This document shows, one piece after another, positions 46,718 to 54,713 of a stretch of 64,000 nt of DNA. Source of the stretch: Billgrantia ethanolica (GTDB taxonomy: Bacteria; Pseudomonadota; Gammaproteobacteria; Pseudomonadales; Halomonadaceae). A model generated the notes under the pieces. That model did no database searches. It was given only the letters and a program-made list of their open reading frames with translations, and had not been told where the DNA came from. Made by a program: the position numbers and the translations under genes. The stretch spans positions 1,240,001 to 1,304,000 of the forward strand of contig NZ_JABFTX010000001.1 in NCBI RefSeq assembly GCF_021404305.1, read 5' to 3'. Numbering within the stretch: the first letter of the stretch is position 1; each line of letters opens with the position of its first letter.

Positions 46718-48862
46718 TCAGATCTCCAGCTCTTTGACGGTGAGGGCTTCGAGTGCCGGTTTGCGCTCAGGCCGGCGCTTTTCCTTCTTTTCCCGGCTCA
46801 GGCGGTGCAAGCCGGTGATGTCGAGAATCAGCGCCACGCTGCCATCGCCCAGGATGGTGGCGGCGGAGACGCCCGGCACCTTGCGGTAATTGGTTTCCAG
46901 GTTCTTGACCACCACCTGCTGCTGACCGACCAGATCGTCGACCAGTAGGGCATAGCGGCGCCCTTCGCCCTGCACGATCACGGCGATGGTCTCGGTCAGT
47001 TCGGTCTTGGCCTTGGGCACGTCGAGGGCTTCATGTACGGCCACCACGGGCAGGTACTCGTCGCGCACCTTGAGCACTACATCGTCGCCAGCCATGGCAT
47101 AGAGATCCTCACGCGATGGCTGCAACGACTCGAGCACGGCAGAGAGCGGCAGGATGAACATCTCGTTGCCGACCTTGATCGACATGCCATCGAGAATCGC
47201 CAGCGTCAGCGGCAGGACGATACGAATGGTGGTGCCTTCACCCGGCCTGGACATGATCTGCACGTGCCCACCCATGCCCTGGATGTTGCGCTTGACCACG
47301 TCCATGCCGACACCGCGGCCGGAGACATCGGTGACCTCCTTGGCGGTGGAGAAGCCCGGTGCGAAGATGAGCTGCCACACCTCGTCATCGCTCATGGCAT
47401 CGCTAACCGGCAGTCCGTTCTCCCGCGCCTTGGCCAGCAGCCTGTCGCGGTTGAGCCCGGCACCGTCGTCGATCACTTCGATGATGATGTTGCCGCCCTG
47501 GTGCTTGGCCGAGAGCACCAGCTTGCCGGTACGCGGCTTGCCTGCCGCCTGGCGCACGTCGGGCGGCTCGATGCCATGATCGAGACTGTTGCGGACCAAG
47601 TGCGTGAGCGGGTCGATGATGCGCTCGGTGAGGCTCTTGTCGAGCTCGGTGGACTCGCCTTCCGTTACCAGCTCGATCTCCTTGCCCAGCTTGGCGGCGG
47701 TTTCACGCACCACGCGAGGGAAGCGGCTGAAGACGAAATCCATGGGGATCATGCGAATCGACATGACCGATTCCTGCAGGTCCCGGGCATTGCGCTGCAG
47801 CAGGCTCATGCCGTTCTGCAGAGCACTGTTGGCGACGTTGTCCATCTCGCTGACGGTCTGATCGAGCATCGACTGCGTAATGATCAGCTCGCCCACCAGG
47901 TTGATGATCTGATCGACCTTGTCGACCGAGACCCGAATGGAGGTTGACTCGCCGCCGCCCTTGGCCTTGGCTTTCGCCTTGGCAGGCTTCTCGCTGTCGG
48001 TCTTGATACTATCGGTCTTGACACTAGCGGCGGACGAAGCCAAGGGGGCAGGCTCCACTGCGGCCTGAGCCTGGTTCGGGGTCGGAACCGCCTGCGGCTC
48101 CTCCACCGCGGGTGCCGCTGCCGGCGCTGCGGCCTCTGGCGCGCCTCCCGCCTCGGCATCACGAATCTTGATCTGATCGGTGTCGATGATGAAGCACATC
48201 ACCGCCTCGATGTCGTCGTTGCTCACGCTGGAGCTGAGCGTGACCTCGTAGCACGCCTCATCCCCGCCGTGCGCGACGACCTCGCCCAACTGCCCCAGCT
48301 CTTCGACGAGCAGCTGTCGGTCTTTCTCACCGACATTCAACAGCGCCACGACACGCAGATCGGAGCCGCTCGCCGCGCCCTGCACAACGGGGGCTTCGGG
48401 CTCCGGCTCGGGTTGGGCTTTCACTGCGGACTGGGGGCTGGAGGCGACCGGCGCCCCGCTATCCAGGTCCTGGCCGATCTCCTCGAGCGCCAGGCGCTGC
48501 AGCGTCTGGCAGATGCGCTCGAAGGCCTCTTGATCGGGCTCGTCGCCATTGCGATAGGCGTCTAGCTGATCGCTGAGCATGTCCTTGGTTTCCAGAAAGG
48601 TATCGACGATATCCCGGCGCAGCCGCAGCTCGCCCTTGCGGGTATGGTCGAGCAGGTTCTCGAACAGGTGGGTTGTCTTCTGCAAAGCATCGAAGCCGAA
48701 CGTGCCTGCGCCCCCCTTGATCGAATGGGCGGCGCGGAAGATGGCATTGAGCTGCTCGCTGTCCGGCTCGTCCACATCGAGCTCCAGGAGGTAGCGCTCC
48801 ATGTCGGCCAATAGCTCTTCGGCTTCCTCGAAGAAAGTGTCATAGAAATCCGTGATATCCAT
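46718..48862 (-). CDS. cheA: CheA, chemotaxis histidine kinase
   Basis: A 714-aa kinase with P1 Hpt (phospho-acceptor H46 in [10 protein letters not shown]), P2 (about 160-260), a long Ala/Pro/Lys linker, P3 dimerisation, P4 ATPase ([33 protein letters not shown]) and P5 CheW-like domain. It phosphorylates CheY and CheB. I use ATG 48862 ([10 protein letters not shown]), preceded by AGGTGG, not the ORF's first codon. It is co-transcribed with motA-motB from the sigma-28 promoter at 50787-50813. Confidence 0.97.
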   Translation of the reverse strand: MDITDFYDTFFEEAEELLADMERYLLELDVDEPDSEQLNAIFRAAHSIKGGAGTFGFDALQKTTHLFENLLDHTRKGELRLRRDIVDTFLETKDMLSDQLDAYRNGDEPDQEAFERICQTLQRLALEEIGQDLDSGAPVASSPQSAVKAQPEPEPEAPVVQGAASGSDLRVVALLNVGEKDRQLLVEELGQLGEVVAHGGDEACYEVTLSSSVSNDDIEAVMCFIIDTDQIKIRDAEAGGAPEAAAPAAAPAVEEPQAVPTPNQAQAAVEPAPLASSAASVKTDSIKTDSEKPAKAKAKAKGGGESTSIRVSVDKVDQIINLVGELIITQSMLDQTVSEMDNVANSALQNGMSLLQRNARDLQESVMSIRMIPMDFVFSRFPRVVRETAAKLGKEIELVTEGESTELDKSLTERIIDPLTHLVRNSLDHGIEPPDVRQAAGKPRTGKLVLSAKHQGGNIIIEVIDDGAGLNRDRLLAKARENGLPVSDAMSDDEVWQLIFAPGFSTAKEVTDVSGRGVGMDVVKRNIQGMGGHVQIMSRPGEGTTIRIVLPLTLAILDGMSIKVGNEMFILPLSAVLESLQPSREDLYAMAGDDVVLKVRDEYLPVVAVHEALDVPKAKTELTETIAVIVQGEGRRYALLVDDLVGQQQVVVKNLETNYRKVPGVSAATILGDGSVALILDITGLHRLSREKKEKRRPERKPALEALTVKELEI

Positions 48863-48922
48863 GCGCTTCACCACCTGGTGTCAATTGGGTTTCTCATCGT
48901 CGCGCCACTATTCCTGTTCGAG

Positions 48923-49876
48923 CTATTGCTGCTCGGGATTGAGCGTGCGGCGTAGACTTTCGGTAAATTGTTCAACGGGCGCCAGATCGACTTCGCTCTC
49001 GAGACGCGTACTCATCGGACTCGGCACGCCAGGCCCACCCAGGATGCCAGGCCGGCGAATGTACTCCGCCACTTCCGGCAGCAGCACCAGCAGCTCGATA
49101 CGGCGGTTATCGGCATCGAACGGGTCGGTATCCGGCAGCATGACGCGATCGGCGAAACCCGATACGCGCAGCAGCTTGTCCGAGTCGAGCCCGCCGGCTA
49201 CCAGCTCACGCCGCGAGGCATTGGCCCGATCGCTGGAGAGCTCCCAGTTGCTGTAGCCGCGATAGCCTCCCGCATAGGGCCGGCTGTCGGTATGGCCGCT
49301 GATACTGAGATAGTTGGGCAAGTCGTTGAGCAACGGTGCAATGGTCCGCAGCAGGCTGCGCATGTAGGGCTCGACTCGATCGCTGCCGATGGCGAACATC
49401 GGCCTGAGTTCATGATCGAGCAACTGAATACGCAGCCCCTCGGGGGTCAGATCGAAGCGCATCTGCTGGCGCAGTTCGCGCAGTTCCGGGTCGGCCTCTA
49501 TCGCCGCCTCGATGCGCCGCTGAAGATCCATGAAGAAGCGACGCTGCTGCTCGCTGGGCCGCGAGAACTCACGCGTATCGATCCGCGCCCGCTCGCCGTC
49601 GCTGTGAACCGGATCGGGGCCGCCGCCGGGTATGGCACGAGTACTGCCCGAGCGATCCCCCCCCGTGACCGCGCTGGTCAACGGCGTGCTGAAGTACTCC
49701 GCCACCCCCTGACGCTGCTCTTCACTGGCCACCGAGAGGATCCACATCACCAGGAACAGGGCCATCAGCGCCGTCATGAAGTCGGCCAGGGCGATCTTCC
49801 AGCTCCCGCCGTGGTGGCTGTGGACGACCTTCTTGCGCCGGATGATGATCGGGCGCTTATCTCCCGCCGCACTCAT
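48923..49876 (-). CDS. motB: MotB, stator protein
   Basis: A 317-aa MotB with basic N-terminus, one helix holding the proton-carrying D32 (ALADFMTALMALFLVMWIL), the plug region and an OmpA-like peptidoglycan-binding domain (ISGHTDSRPYAGGYRGYSNWELSSDRANA). The helix pattern is that of proton-driven MotB. It overlaps motA (ATGA). The longer linker distinguishes it from the second stator protein at 23.9 kb. Confidence 0.96.
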   Translation of the reverse strand: MSAAGDKRPIIIRRKKVVHSHHGGSWKIALADFMTALMALFLVMWILSVASEEQRQGVAEYFSTPLTSAVTGGDRSGSTRAIPGGGPDPVHSDGERARIDTREFSRPSEQQRRFFMDLQRRIEAAIEADPELRELRQQMRFDLTPEGLRIQLLDHELRPMFAIGSDRVEPYMRSLLRTIAPLLNDLPNYLSISGHTDSRPYAGGYRGYSNWELSSDRANASRRELVAGGLDSDKLLRVSGFADRVMLPDTDPFDADNRRIELLVLLPEVAEYIRRPGILGGPGVPSPMSTRLESEVDLAPVEQFTESLRRTLNPEQQ

Positions 49877-50745
49877 TCCGCTGCCGCACCCGACTTGGCG
49901 TTACGCACGTAGGTTTCGAGCTCGGTGAAACCCGGGCGATCGGCGGTGTGCAGGGCCTTGCGGCCGAACTCTACCGCCAGTTGCGGTGCGTAACCATGCA
50001 AGCTGGCCAGCAGCGTGATGCGAATGCACTGCAGCATCTTCTCCGCTTCCTTGATCTGACGCTCGATGCTGCTGGCCACCGGGTTGATGAAGCCGTAGCC
50101 CATCAGAATCCCCAGAAAGGTACCTACCAGAGCGTGGGCAATCATCTCTCCCATCTGCTCCGGACCGGCATCGGCATAGGTCAAGGCCTTCACCACCCCC
50201 ATGACGGCGGCCACGATGCCGAATGCCGGCATGGCGTCGCCCACCTTGGCGATGGCATCCGCCGGGATGTGGGCCTCCTGCTCGAAGGTCTCGATCTCAT
50301 GCAGCATCAGCTCGTCGATTTCCATGGGATCCATGCCCCCAGCCACCATCAAGCGCAGGTAGTCGGTCAGGAAGTTCATGATCATCGGGTCGGCCAGCAC
50401 CTTGGGGTGTTCCTGAAACAGCGCACTCTCCTGCGGGCTGTCGATGTCGCGCTCGATGCCCAGCATGCCTTCGCGGCGCACCTTGGTCAGCAGCTTGAAC
50501 TGCAGTGCAAGCAGCTCCATGTACATCTCTTTGTTGTACTTCTTGGTGCGCTTGAGCTTGGCAAAAACCTTGAAAGTAGCCTTGATCGCCTTGCCGTTGT
50601 TGGCAGCGATGAAGGCTCCCACACCGGCGCCGCCGATCATCAGCAGCTCAGTAGGCTGGTAGAGTGGGCCAAGGAAGCCGCCGGCCAGCACGAAGCCGCC
50701 GAAGACGCAAAGTATGACTACGATGTAACCGAGCAGAATCAGCAC
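49873..50745 (-). CDS. motA: MotA, stator protein
   Basis: A 290-aa MotA with four helices and the cytoplasmic loop that contacts FliG (REGMLGIERDIDSPQESALF; FLTDYLRLMVAGGMDPMEIDELM). PAFGIVAAVMGVVKAL holds the conserved proline region. It heads the motA-motB-cheA-cheW operon behind a sigma-28 promoter, the enteric mocha-operon arrangement. Confidence 0.97.
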   Translation of the reverse strand: MLILLGYIVVILCVFGGFVLAGGFLGPLYQPTELLMIGGAGVGAFIAANNGKAIKATFKVFAKLKRTKKYNKEMYMELLALQFKLLTKVRREGMLGIERDIDSPQESALFQEHPKVLADPMIMNFLTDYLRLMVAGGMDPMEIDELMLHEIETFEQEAHIPADAIAKVGDAMPAFGIVAAVMGVVKALTYADAGPEQMGEMIAHALVGTFLGILMGYGFINPVASSIERQIKEAEKMLQCIRITLLASLHGYAPQLAVEFGRKALHTADRPGFTELETYVRNAKSGAAAE

Positions 50746-50786
50746 AACCGATACCCTTCAGTGGACGCGAGTGTCGTTAACCCAAT

Positions 50787-50813
50787 CTATCGGCCTGGTC
50801 CGGCAACACTTGA
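50787..50813 (-). promoter_or_regulatory. Sigma-28 promoter for motA-motB-cheA-cheW
   Basis: Minus strand: TCAAGTGT, 11 nt, GCCGATAG, about 40 nt before the motA start. Confidence 0.83.
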
Positions 50814-50856
50814 GGCCTTGCCGAAAAAAAGAATGAATTCGAGTGGATAGACAGCA

Positions 50857-50884
50857 GAACGCCGCCCCGACCGGGGCGGCGTTC
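50857..50884 (-). terminator. Terminator of flhDC
   Basis: A perfect 12-bp GC-rich stem (GAACGCCGCCCC at 50857-50868, complement at 50873-50884) with a 4-nt loop begins 34 nt after the flhC stop. A T-run on this strand appears only about 30 nt later. It separates flhDC from the motA promoter. Confidence 0.65.
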
Positions 50885-50917
50885 AAAGGCATAATCGAGC
50901 GTGAGGCGAAAAGCGAA

Positions 50918-51493
50918 TCAACCGACGCGCTTGGTCAGCACCATCTCTTGCTCGACCTCGGCGGCTTCGCGTTCGCGACGCTTACGCGTCTTACCGGCAC
51001 GTGAAGGGGGCATACAGATACCGCACACGTAATCATGATCCGGGGTATGGGCATGAGCGACGAAGTTGCCGCCGCAGTGATTGCATGCCGAGAGCTGCAG
51101 CAGGTCGCTTTCGAAGAAGCGCACCAGGGTCCAGGCACGGGTCAACGCCAGTACCGGCTCAGCCTGGTCGATGCCGACCTGCTCGCTGTAGAGACGATAG
51201 GCCGTGACGAAAGCCTGCATCCTCTCGCACCCCTGCTCCTTGAGCAGATTGCGATAGATGTTGTAGAACAGCGAGGCATGCACGTTGGGAAGCCAGGTAA
51301 TGAACCAATCGGTGGAGAATGGCAGCATACCCTTGGGCGGCGACATGCCGCGCACTTCCTTGAACAGCCGAATCAGACGAGCCCGGCTCAGGTCGGTTTC
51401 GGTTTCCAATACCTGCAGGCGTGCACCCAGCTCGATCAACTCAATGGCCAACTGGACCTGCTGCATCTCCTCGACGAGGCTTTTCTGCGACAT
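50918..51493 (-). CDS. flhC: FlhC, flagellar master activator subunit
   Basis: FlhC with FlhD forms the hexamer that activates class II flagellar promoters. The 191-aa protein has the zinc cysteine quartet (CNHCGG and CGIC) and the [13 protein letters not shown] region. I use ATG 51493, one base after the flhD stop. An internal charged tail ([12 protein letters not shown]) follows the zinc site. Confidence 0.97.
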   Translation of the reverse strand: MSQKSLVEEMQQVQLAIELIELGARLQVLETETDLSRARLIRLFKEVRGMSPPKGMLPFSTDWFITWLPNVHASLFYNIYRNLLKEQGCERMQAFVTAYRLYSEQVGIDQAEPVLALTRAWTLVRFFESDLLQLSACNHCGGNFVAHAHTPDHDYVCGICMPPSRAGKTRKRREREAAEVEQEMVLTKRVG

Positions 51494-51494
51494 C

Positions 51495-51821
51495 TCACAC
51501 CCCCCGCGACAAGGAAGTCGTCCCACGGCCTGCCATGAGCAGCGAGGCGTGGAACTGAGACAATCCATTGTCACGGGGGTTATCGACGACTTGACGCAGC
51601 TTCTCGGCACCTTCGAACCCGAAGTGGCAGAGAAGTTGATTGGTACGCGCCAGACGCGTCAGCTGTGCCGCACCGAGCGAAAGCAACAGATCGGCGGTTT
51701 CGACATCGATCTTCAAACGAAACATGGCCGCAGCCCGGTCGTCGTTGAGCAGACGCTGAGCCAGGAGCAGATAGGCAAGATTGAGCTCCTGGATGTCATC
51801 CAGGTGATTCGTATTCTTCAT
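51495..51821 (-). CDS. flhD: FlhD, flagellar master activator subunit
   Basis: A 108-aa FlhD with the helical core ([27 protein letters not shown] type), the inter-subunit cysteine (NQLLCHFGF) and the typical LQQVNDNRR-like region ([21 protein letters not shown]). It lies 323 nt downstream of flhX in its own unit. The leader has a CACGTG pair near the ribosome-binding region. Confidence 0.97.
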   Translation of the reverse strand: MKNTNHLDDIQELNLAYLLLAQRLLNDDRAAAMFRLKIDVETADLLLSLGAAQLTRLARTNQLLCHFGFEGAEKLRQVVDNPRDNGLSQFHASLLMAGRGTTSLSRGV

Positions 51822-52144
51822 TTTTCGAGTTTCCCTGCACGTGGTTGAATCACGTGTACTTATATTTTTGTTTCTTTCTGTGTCGAGTCCCAGGTCCCGC
51901 TGACAAAGCTAGCCATCGCGATAGCTGGAAGCCTGGAAAAGAGCTTACATGCGCATTGTGACCACTGTTTTACAACCTGCCAACCGCTAGCGCACTCCAG
52001 GCTCATTAATGCACAATACTGAGCCTGCTAAACCTTTAGGACTAGTTTGTTAACGCCTTGTGCGGCAACACAAAAAAGATTACATACACCACTTGACAAA
52101 TCGATCGGAAAACCCACTGAATTACAAAAATTTACACAAACACA
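51822..52144. promoter_or_regulatory. AT-rich flhDC control region
   Basis: A 323-nt non-coding stretch, much lower in GC than its surroundings, as expected for a master-regulator promoter. On the minus strand TCGACA (51881-51886), 16 nt and TATAAG (51859-51864) form a sigma-70 candidate. Two CACGTG hexamers (51838-51843, 51851-51856) lie in the predicted leader. An AGCTA...TAGCT dyad is near 51910. I see no gene here. Confidence 0.6.
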
Positions 52145-52435
52145 CTAATCGTTTCTTTGTATCCCCTGCCCATCGGCAACCTCATACACCCAAACGAGTA
52201 GTTCCGCGATGACCTGGTAGAGCATCGGCGGGATTCGCTCATCCAGATCCAGCCCCATCAGCAGCGATACCAGCTCCGGGGCATCATGAACGTAGATACC
52301 TTGACGCTGGGCTTCGGCCAGGATTCGCTCGGCCATGTCGCCGTAGCCCTTGGCCAGCACCCTAGGCGCATCATCGCCGTCTCGATAGGCCAACGCCACC
52401 GCCTGACGACGACGCTCAGGCTTGGGTTTCGTCAT
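52145..52435 (-). CDS. FlhX, FlhB C-domain homologue
   Basis: A 96-aa protein equivalent to the cytosolic domain of FlhB after its cleavage site (RQAVALAYRDGDDAPRVLAKGYGDMAERILAEAQRQGIYVHDAPELVSLLMGLDLDERIP; compare PLARALYHHVDLEREIP in FlhB). Such FlhX/FhlB proteins can partly replace the FlhB tail in substrate switching. ATG 52435 overlaps the fliK 3' end by 20 nt, so they are translated together. Confidence 0.88.
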   Translation of the reverse strand: MTKPKPERRRQAVALAYRDGDDAPRVLAKGYGDMAERILAEAQRQGIYVHDAPELVSLLMGLDLDERIPPMLYQVIAELLVWVYEVADGQGIQRND

Positions 52436-53726
52436 GCGCTTCTCCCCCTTCCGCTGCCGACTCCCATAGACGAGCATCGATCAATACCGTCTCGAGCCCG
52501 GCAGCCCGGAGCCGACGCTCGAGCTCTGGCACTCCGGCCTGCAAGACAGCTAGCGCAACATCGTCTCGACTCAGCAACTGCAGCCTGAGCTGCTGCTCCT
52601 GCAACCAAAGCGCAATACCAAGCTCGCCCAACCCCGGCACCGTCAACCGGAGCTCGGAGTGCCAGGCGTGGGAAGAGGCATCGTCTTCACCGCTGTCAGC
52701 CTCCTCCCCATCGCGCCGAGCCCCAGCGGGCATATGGATCATCAAGGCCATGAAGATGCCCGACCAGACATCCCCCTCCCAACGCAGGATGGGCGTTACC
52801 AACATTTCGAGCTGATGGCGGACCACACCTTGCAGGTTCTCGTGCACGGGCTCGCCGCGGGTCCGCAGCGACGGATCGACGCTCTCACGCGCCGATATCT
52901 CAGCACCCTCACGGGACACAGTGGATGTCGTAACATCCCTGGCTGCCCCCGGCAGGGAAGATGACCCATCACCGCCAGGGCGCTCACCACGAGCTGTGGC
53001 AGGATACAGCGATTCTGTCGAAATATAGGTTTGCGCTGCCTGTGCCGCCTGCCCCAGGATCGCCTGGCCCTGCATGGCCTGTCCCGCCATTGCCTGGCCA
53101 GGTATCGGTTGGCCTGGGCTCACCTGGCCAGGCAATGGCGGCATGGCTGCGGCCGATGGCGCAGCAGGCGCAGTGCCGGCCGTTGCGGGGGGTGTCGATG
53201 CAGGGGTGAAGCGCAGGGTGCGCATCATCTGCGGCTCGCGCTCCAACTGCTGGCGACTCACCTCGCCGCGATACCAGCGTGAGAGGTGCGATTCGTAGAA
53301 AAGACCGCTGTCGCGTATGGCTGTCTGCAGCCTATCGGCCAGTGTCGTGGCGCCCGGCGTCTCGCTCGCTCCGATCAACGGAGCAGGTGCGCTCAATACC
53401 GAGGGCGGGGCCGGGAAGCGCAGCAGAAGATCGGCAATGGTACGTGCCGAGGGGCTGAAGTGGGTCTGGGTGGACGCGGGTGACGATAGTGTATCGGCTC
53501 GCGGCGCCTGACCTTCGCCACGCTGGGATGAGGTCGTCGCACCGGGAAGAGGTGCTACGGCAGGGCGTCGCCCATCCAGGCGCGAGTCGCTGTGCAGGGC
53601 CCGCGGGCCCTCACCAGGATCGACCGGGCGTACGGGCTCATTCAGATCTCGCGGCGGCGCCGTATCGACACGCTTGCCCAGCACCTGATGGAGCAGCGTG
53701 TCCAGCAGCGGCGTGATGCCACTCAC
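52416..53726 (-). CDS. fliK: FliK-like hook-length control protein with GQ-rich repeats
   Basis: A 436-aa protein in FliK arrangement: a variable, Pro/Ala/Gly-rich export and ruler region (about 1-290) and a compact C-terminal hook-length domain (about 310-425: LRLTVPGLGELGIALWLQEQQLRLQLLSRDDVALAVLQ). Residues about 195-235 hold repeated GQ units (GQAMAGQAMQGQAIL). The C-domain normally contacts FlhB to switch export, and FlhX sits next to it. It overlaps fliT by 4 nt. Confidence 0.8.
   Translation of the reverse strand: MSGITPLLDTLLHQVLGKRVDTAPPRDLNEPVRPVDPGEGPRALHSDSRLDGRRPAVAPLPGATTSSQRGEGQAPRADTLSSPASTQTHFSPSARTIADLLLRFPAPPSVLSAPAPLIGASETPGATTLADRLQTAIRDSGLFYESHLSRWYRGEVSRQQLEREPQMMRTLRFTPASTPPATAGTAPAAPSAAAMPPLPGQVSPGQPIPGQAMAGQAMQGQAILGQAAQAAQTYISTESLYPATARGERPGGDGSSSLPGAARDVTTSTVSREGAEISARESVDPSLRTRGEPVHENLQGVVRHQLEMLVTPILRWEGDVWSGIFMALMIHMPAGARRDGEEADSGEDDASSHAWHSELRLTVPGLGELGIALWLQEQQLRLQLLSRDDVALAVLQAGVPELERRLRAAGLETVLIDARLWESAAEGGEAHDETQA
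53066..53141. repeat. Inverted and tandem repeats inside fliK
   Basis: A perfect 20-bp inverted repeat (53084-53103 and 53122-53141) with an 18-nt spacer, each arm centred on the palindrome CCTGGCCAGG. Around it 15-nt units encode the GQ repeat. Such a structure could form a hairpin or allow slippage in the ruler region. Confidence 0.85.
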
Positions 53727-54106
53727 GGCGTCTCCGGACCGAACTTGTCGCTCGCTTCGACGACGATGGATGCTTGCTTGCCATAGCTGCGATGCAGATC
53801 GCGCTGTCTCCGGCTGGCCCCCATCAACTGTCCGAGCTCGTTACGACGCTCCAGCAGTTGCTCACGAATGGCCAGATCATCGGCCAGGATAGCCTCGAGC
53901 AGATCGGCCTTGAGCTGAATCTCCGTCTGATTGAGCTGGGCCTCCTTGTCGAGCTGCCGGAGTCGGTCTGCCAGTTGCAGATAACCCGACTGTCGCTCGA
54001 TGAGGTCATCCCACTCACCGGCCCTTGCCAGCTCGAGCATGATCGCGACCTGCCGCCTGAGCTGGGCATAGCCGTCGAGGACGGCACGTGCAGTGGACAT
54101 TGCCAT
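53723..54106 (-). CDS. fliT: FliT-like export chaperone
   Basis: A 127-aa helical protein in the fliT slot. Sequence is weakly conserved, but size, helical content, position after fliS and the central ADLLEAILADDLAIREQLLERR helix fit FliT, the FliD chaperone that also antagonises FlhDC. It begins right after the fliS stop and overlaps fliK (ATGA). ATG 54100 is an alternative start. Confidence 0.7.
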   Translation of the reverse strand: MAMSTARAVLDGYAQLRRQVAIMLELARAGEWDDLIERQSGYLQLADRLRQLDKEAQLNQTEIQLKADLLEAILADDLAIREQLLERRNELGQLMGASRRQRDLHRSYGKQASIVVEASDKFGPETP

Positions 54107-54526
54107 TCAACCTTGCGCTCCCGCGCTTCCAATCTCGCGCCACGCCGACGCGATGTCATCCAGCAGGCTCTCGGCTTGATCGAGGCTTTCCTGGTCATTA
54201 TGCAGGTTGGCTGCCAGCAGCAGCCTGCCGATGTAGTCGTAGAGTGAACCGAGCCGCTCGGCGATCTCGCCGCCCTTCTCGAGATCCAACGCGGCCATCA
54301 GGCCATTGTTGACGATGTCCAACGCCTTGGAAATGGACTTGCCCTTTTCCAAGGTATTGCCAGCTTGCATATGAATGCGAGCCGCACGGATGGCTCCCTG
54401 GGCGCCGTCGAACAGCATCACGATCAACTGATGCGGCGAAGCCGACATGACGGCACTTTCGACACCCACTCTAGCGTAGGCTCCCGCCCCCCTTCCGTAA
54501 GTGGCAGCTCCTCGCACAATGCTCAT
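54107..54526 (-). CDS. fliS: FliS, flagellin export chaperone
   Basis: A 139-aa FliS with YxRV-type N-terminus (YARVGVESAVMSASPHQLIVMLFDGA), the helical bundle and GKSISKALDIVNNGL, and a C-terminal LGSLYDYIGRLLLAANL segment. It holds unpolymerised flagellin; the flagellin gene is not in the window. It is first in its operon, behind the sigma-28 promoter at 54680-54706. Confidence 0.95.
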   Translation of the reverse strand: MSIVRGAATYGRGAGAYARVGVESAVMSASPHQLIVMLFDGAQGAIRAARIHMQAGNTLEKGKSISKALDIVNNGLMAALDLEKGGEIAERLGSLYDYIGRLLLAANLHNDQESLDQAESLLDDIASAWREIGSAGAQG

Positions 54527-54679
54527 GGACGATTCTCCAATGTATAGTGGCTGCGGAATACCATTCCTTGCTGCGGCTTAACCCGAGGCGTACTCAGCCT
54601 ACGGATCAGCCCGGCAAGTGTGGCAGGCTTCGCGCAAAGGGTTCTGGTGAAAAGCCCGCAGCCTAGGGGTTATTTCCTT

Positions 54680-54706
54680 CTATCGGCGAAACAGTACCCG
54701 ACTTTA
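54680..54706 (-). promoter_or_regulatory. Sigma-28 promoter for fliS-fliT-fliK-flhX
   Basis: Minus strand: TAAAGTCG, 11 nt, GCCGATAG. The predicted leader to fliS is about 150 nt. FliK is normally an earlier-class gene in enterics, so a late promoter here is notable. Confidence 0.85.
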
Positions 54707-54713
54707 GCCCCGC

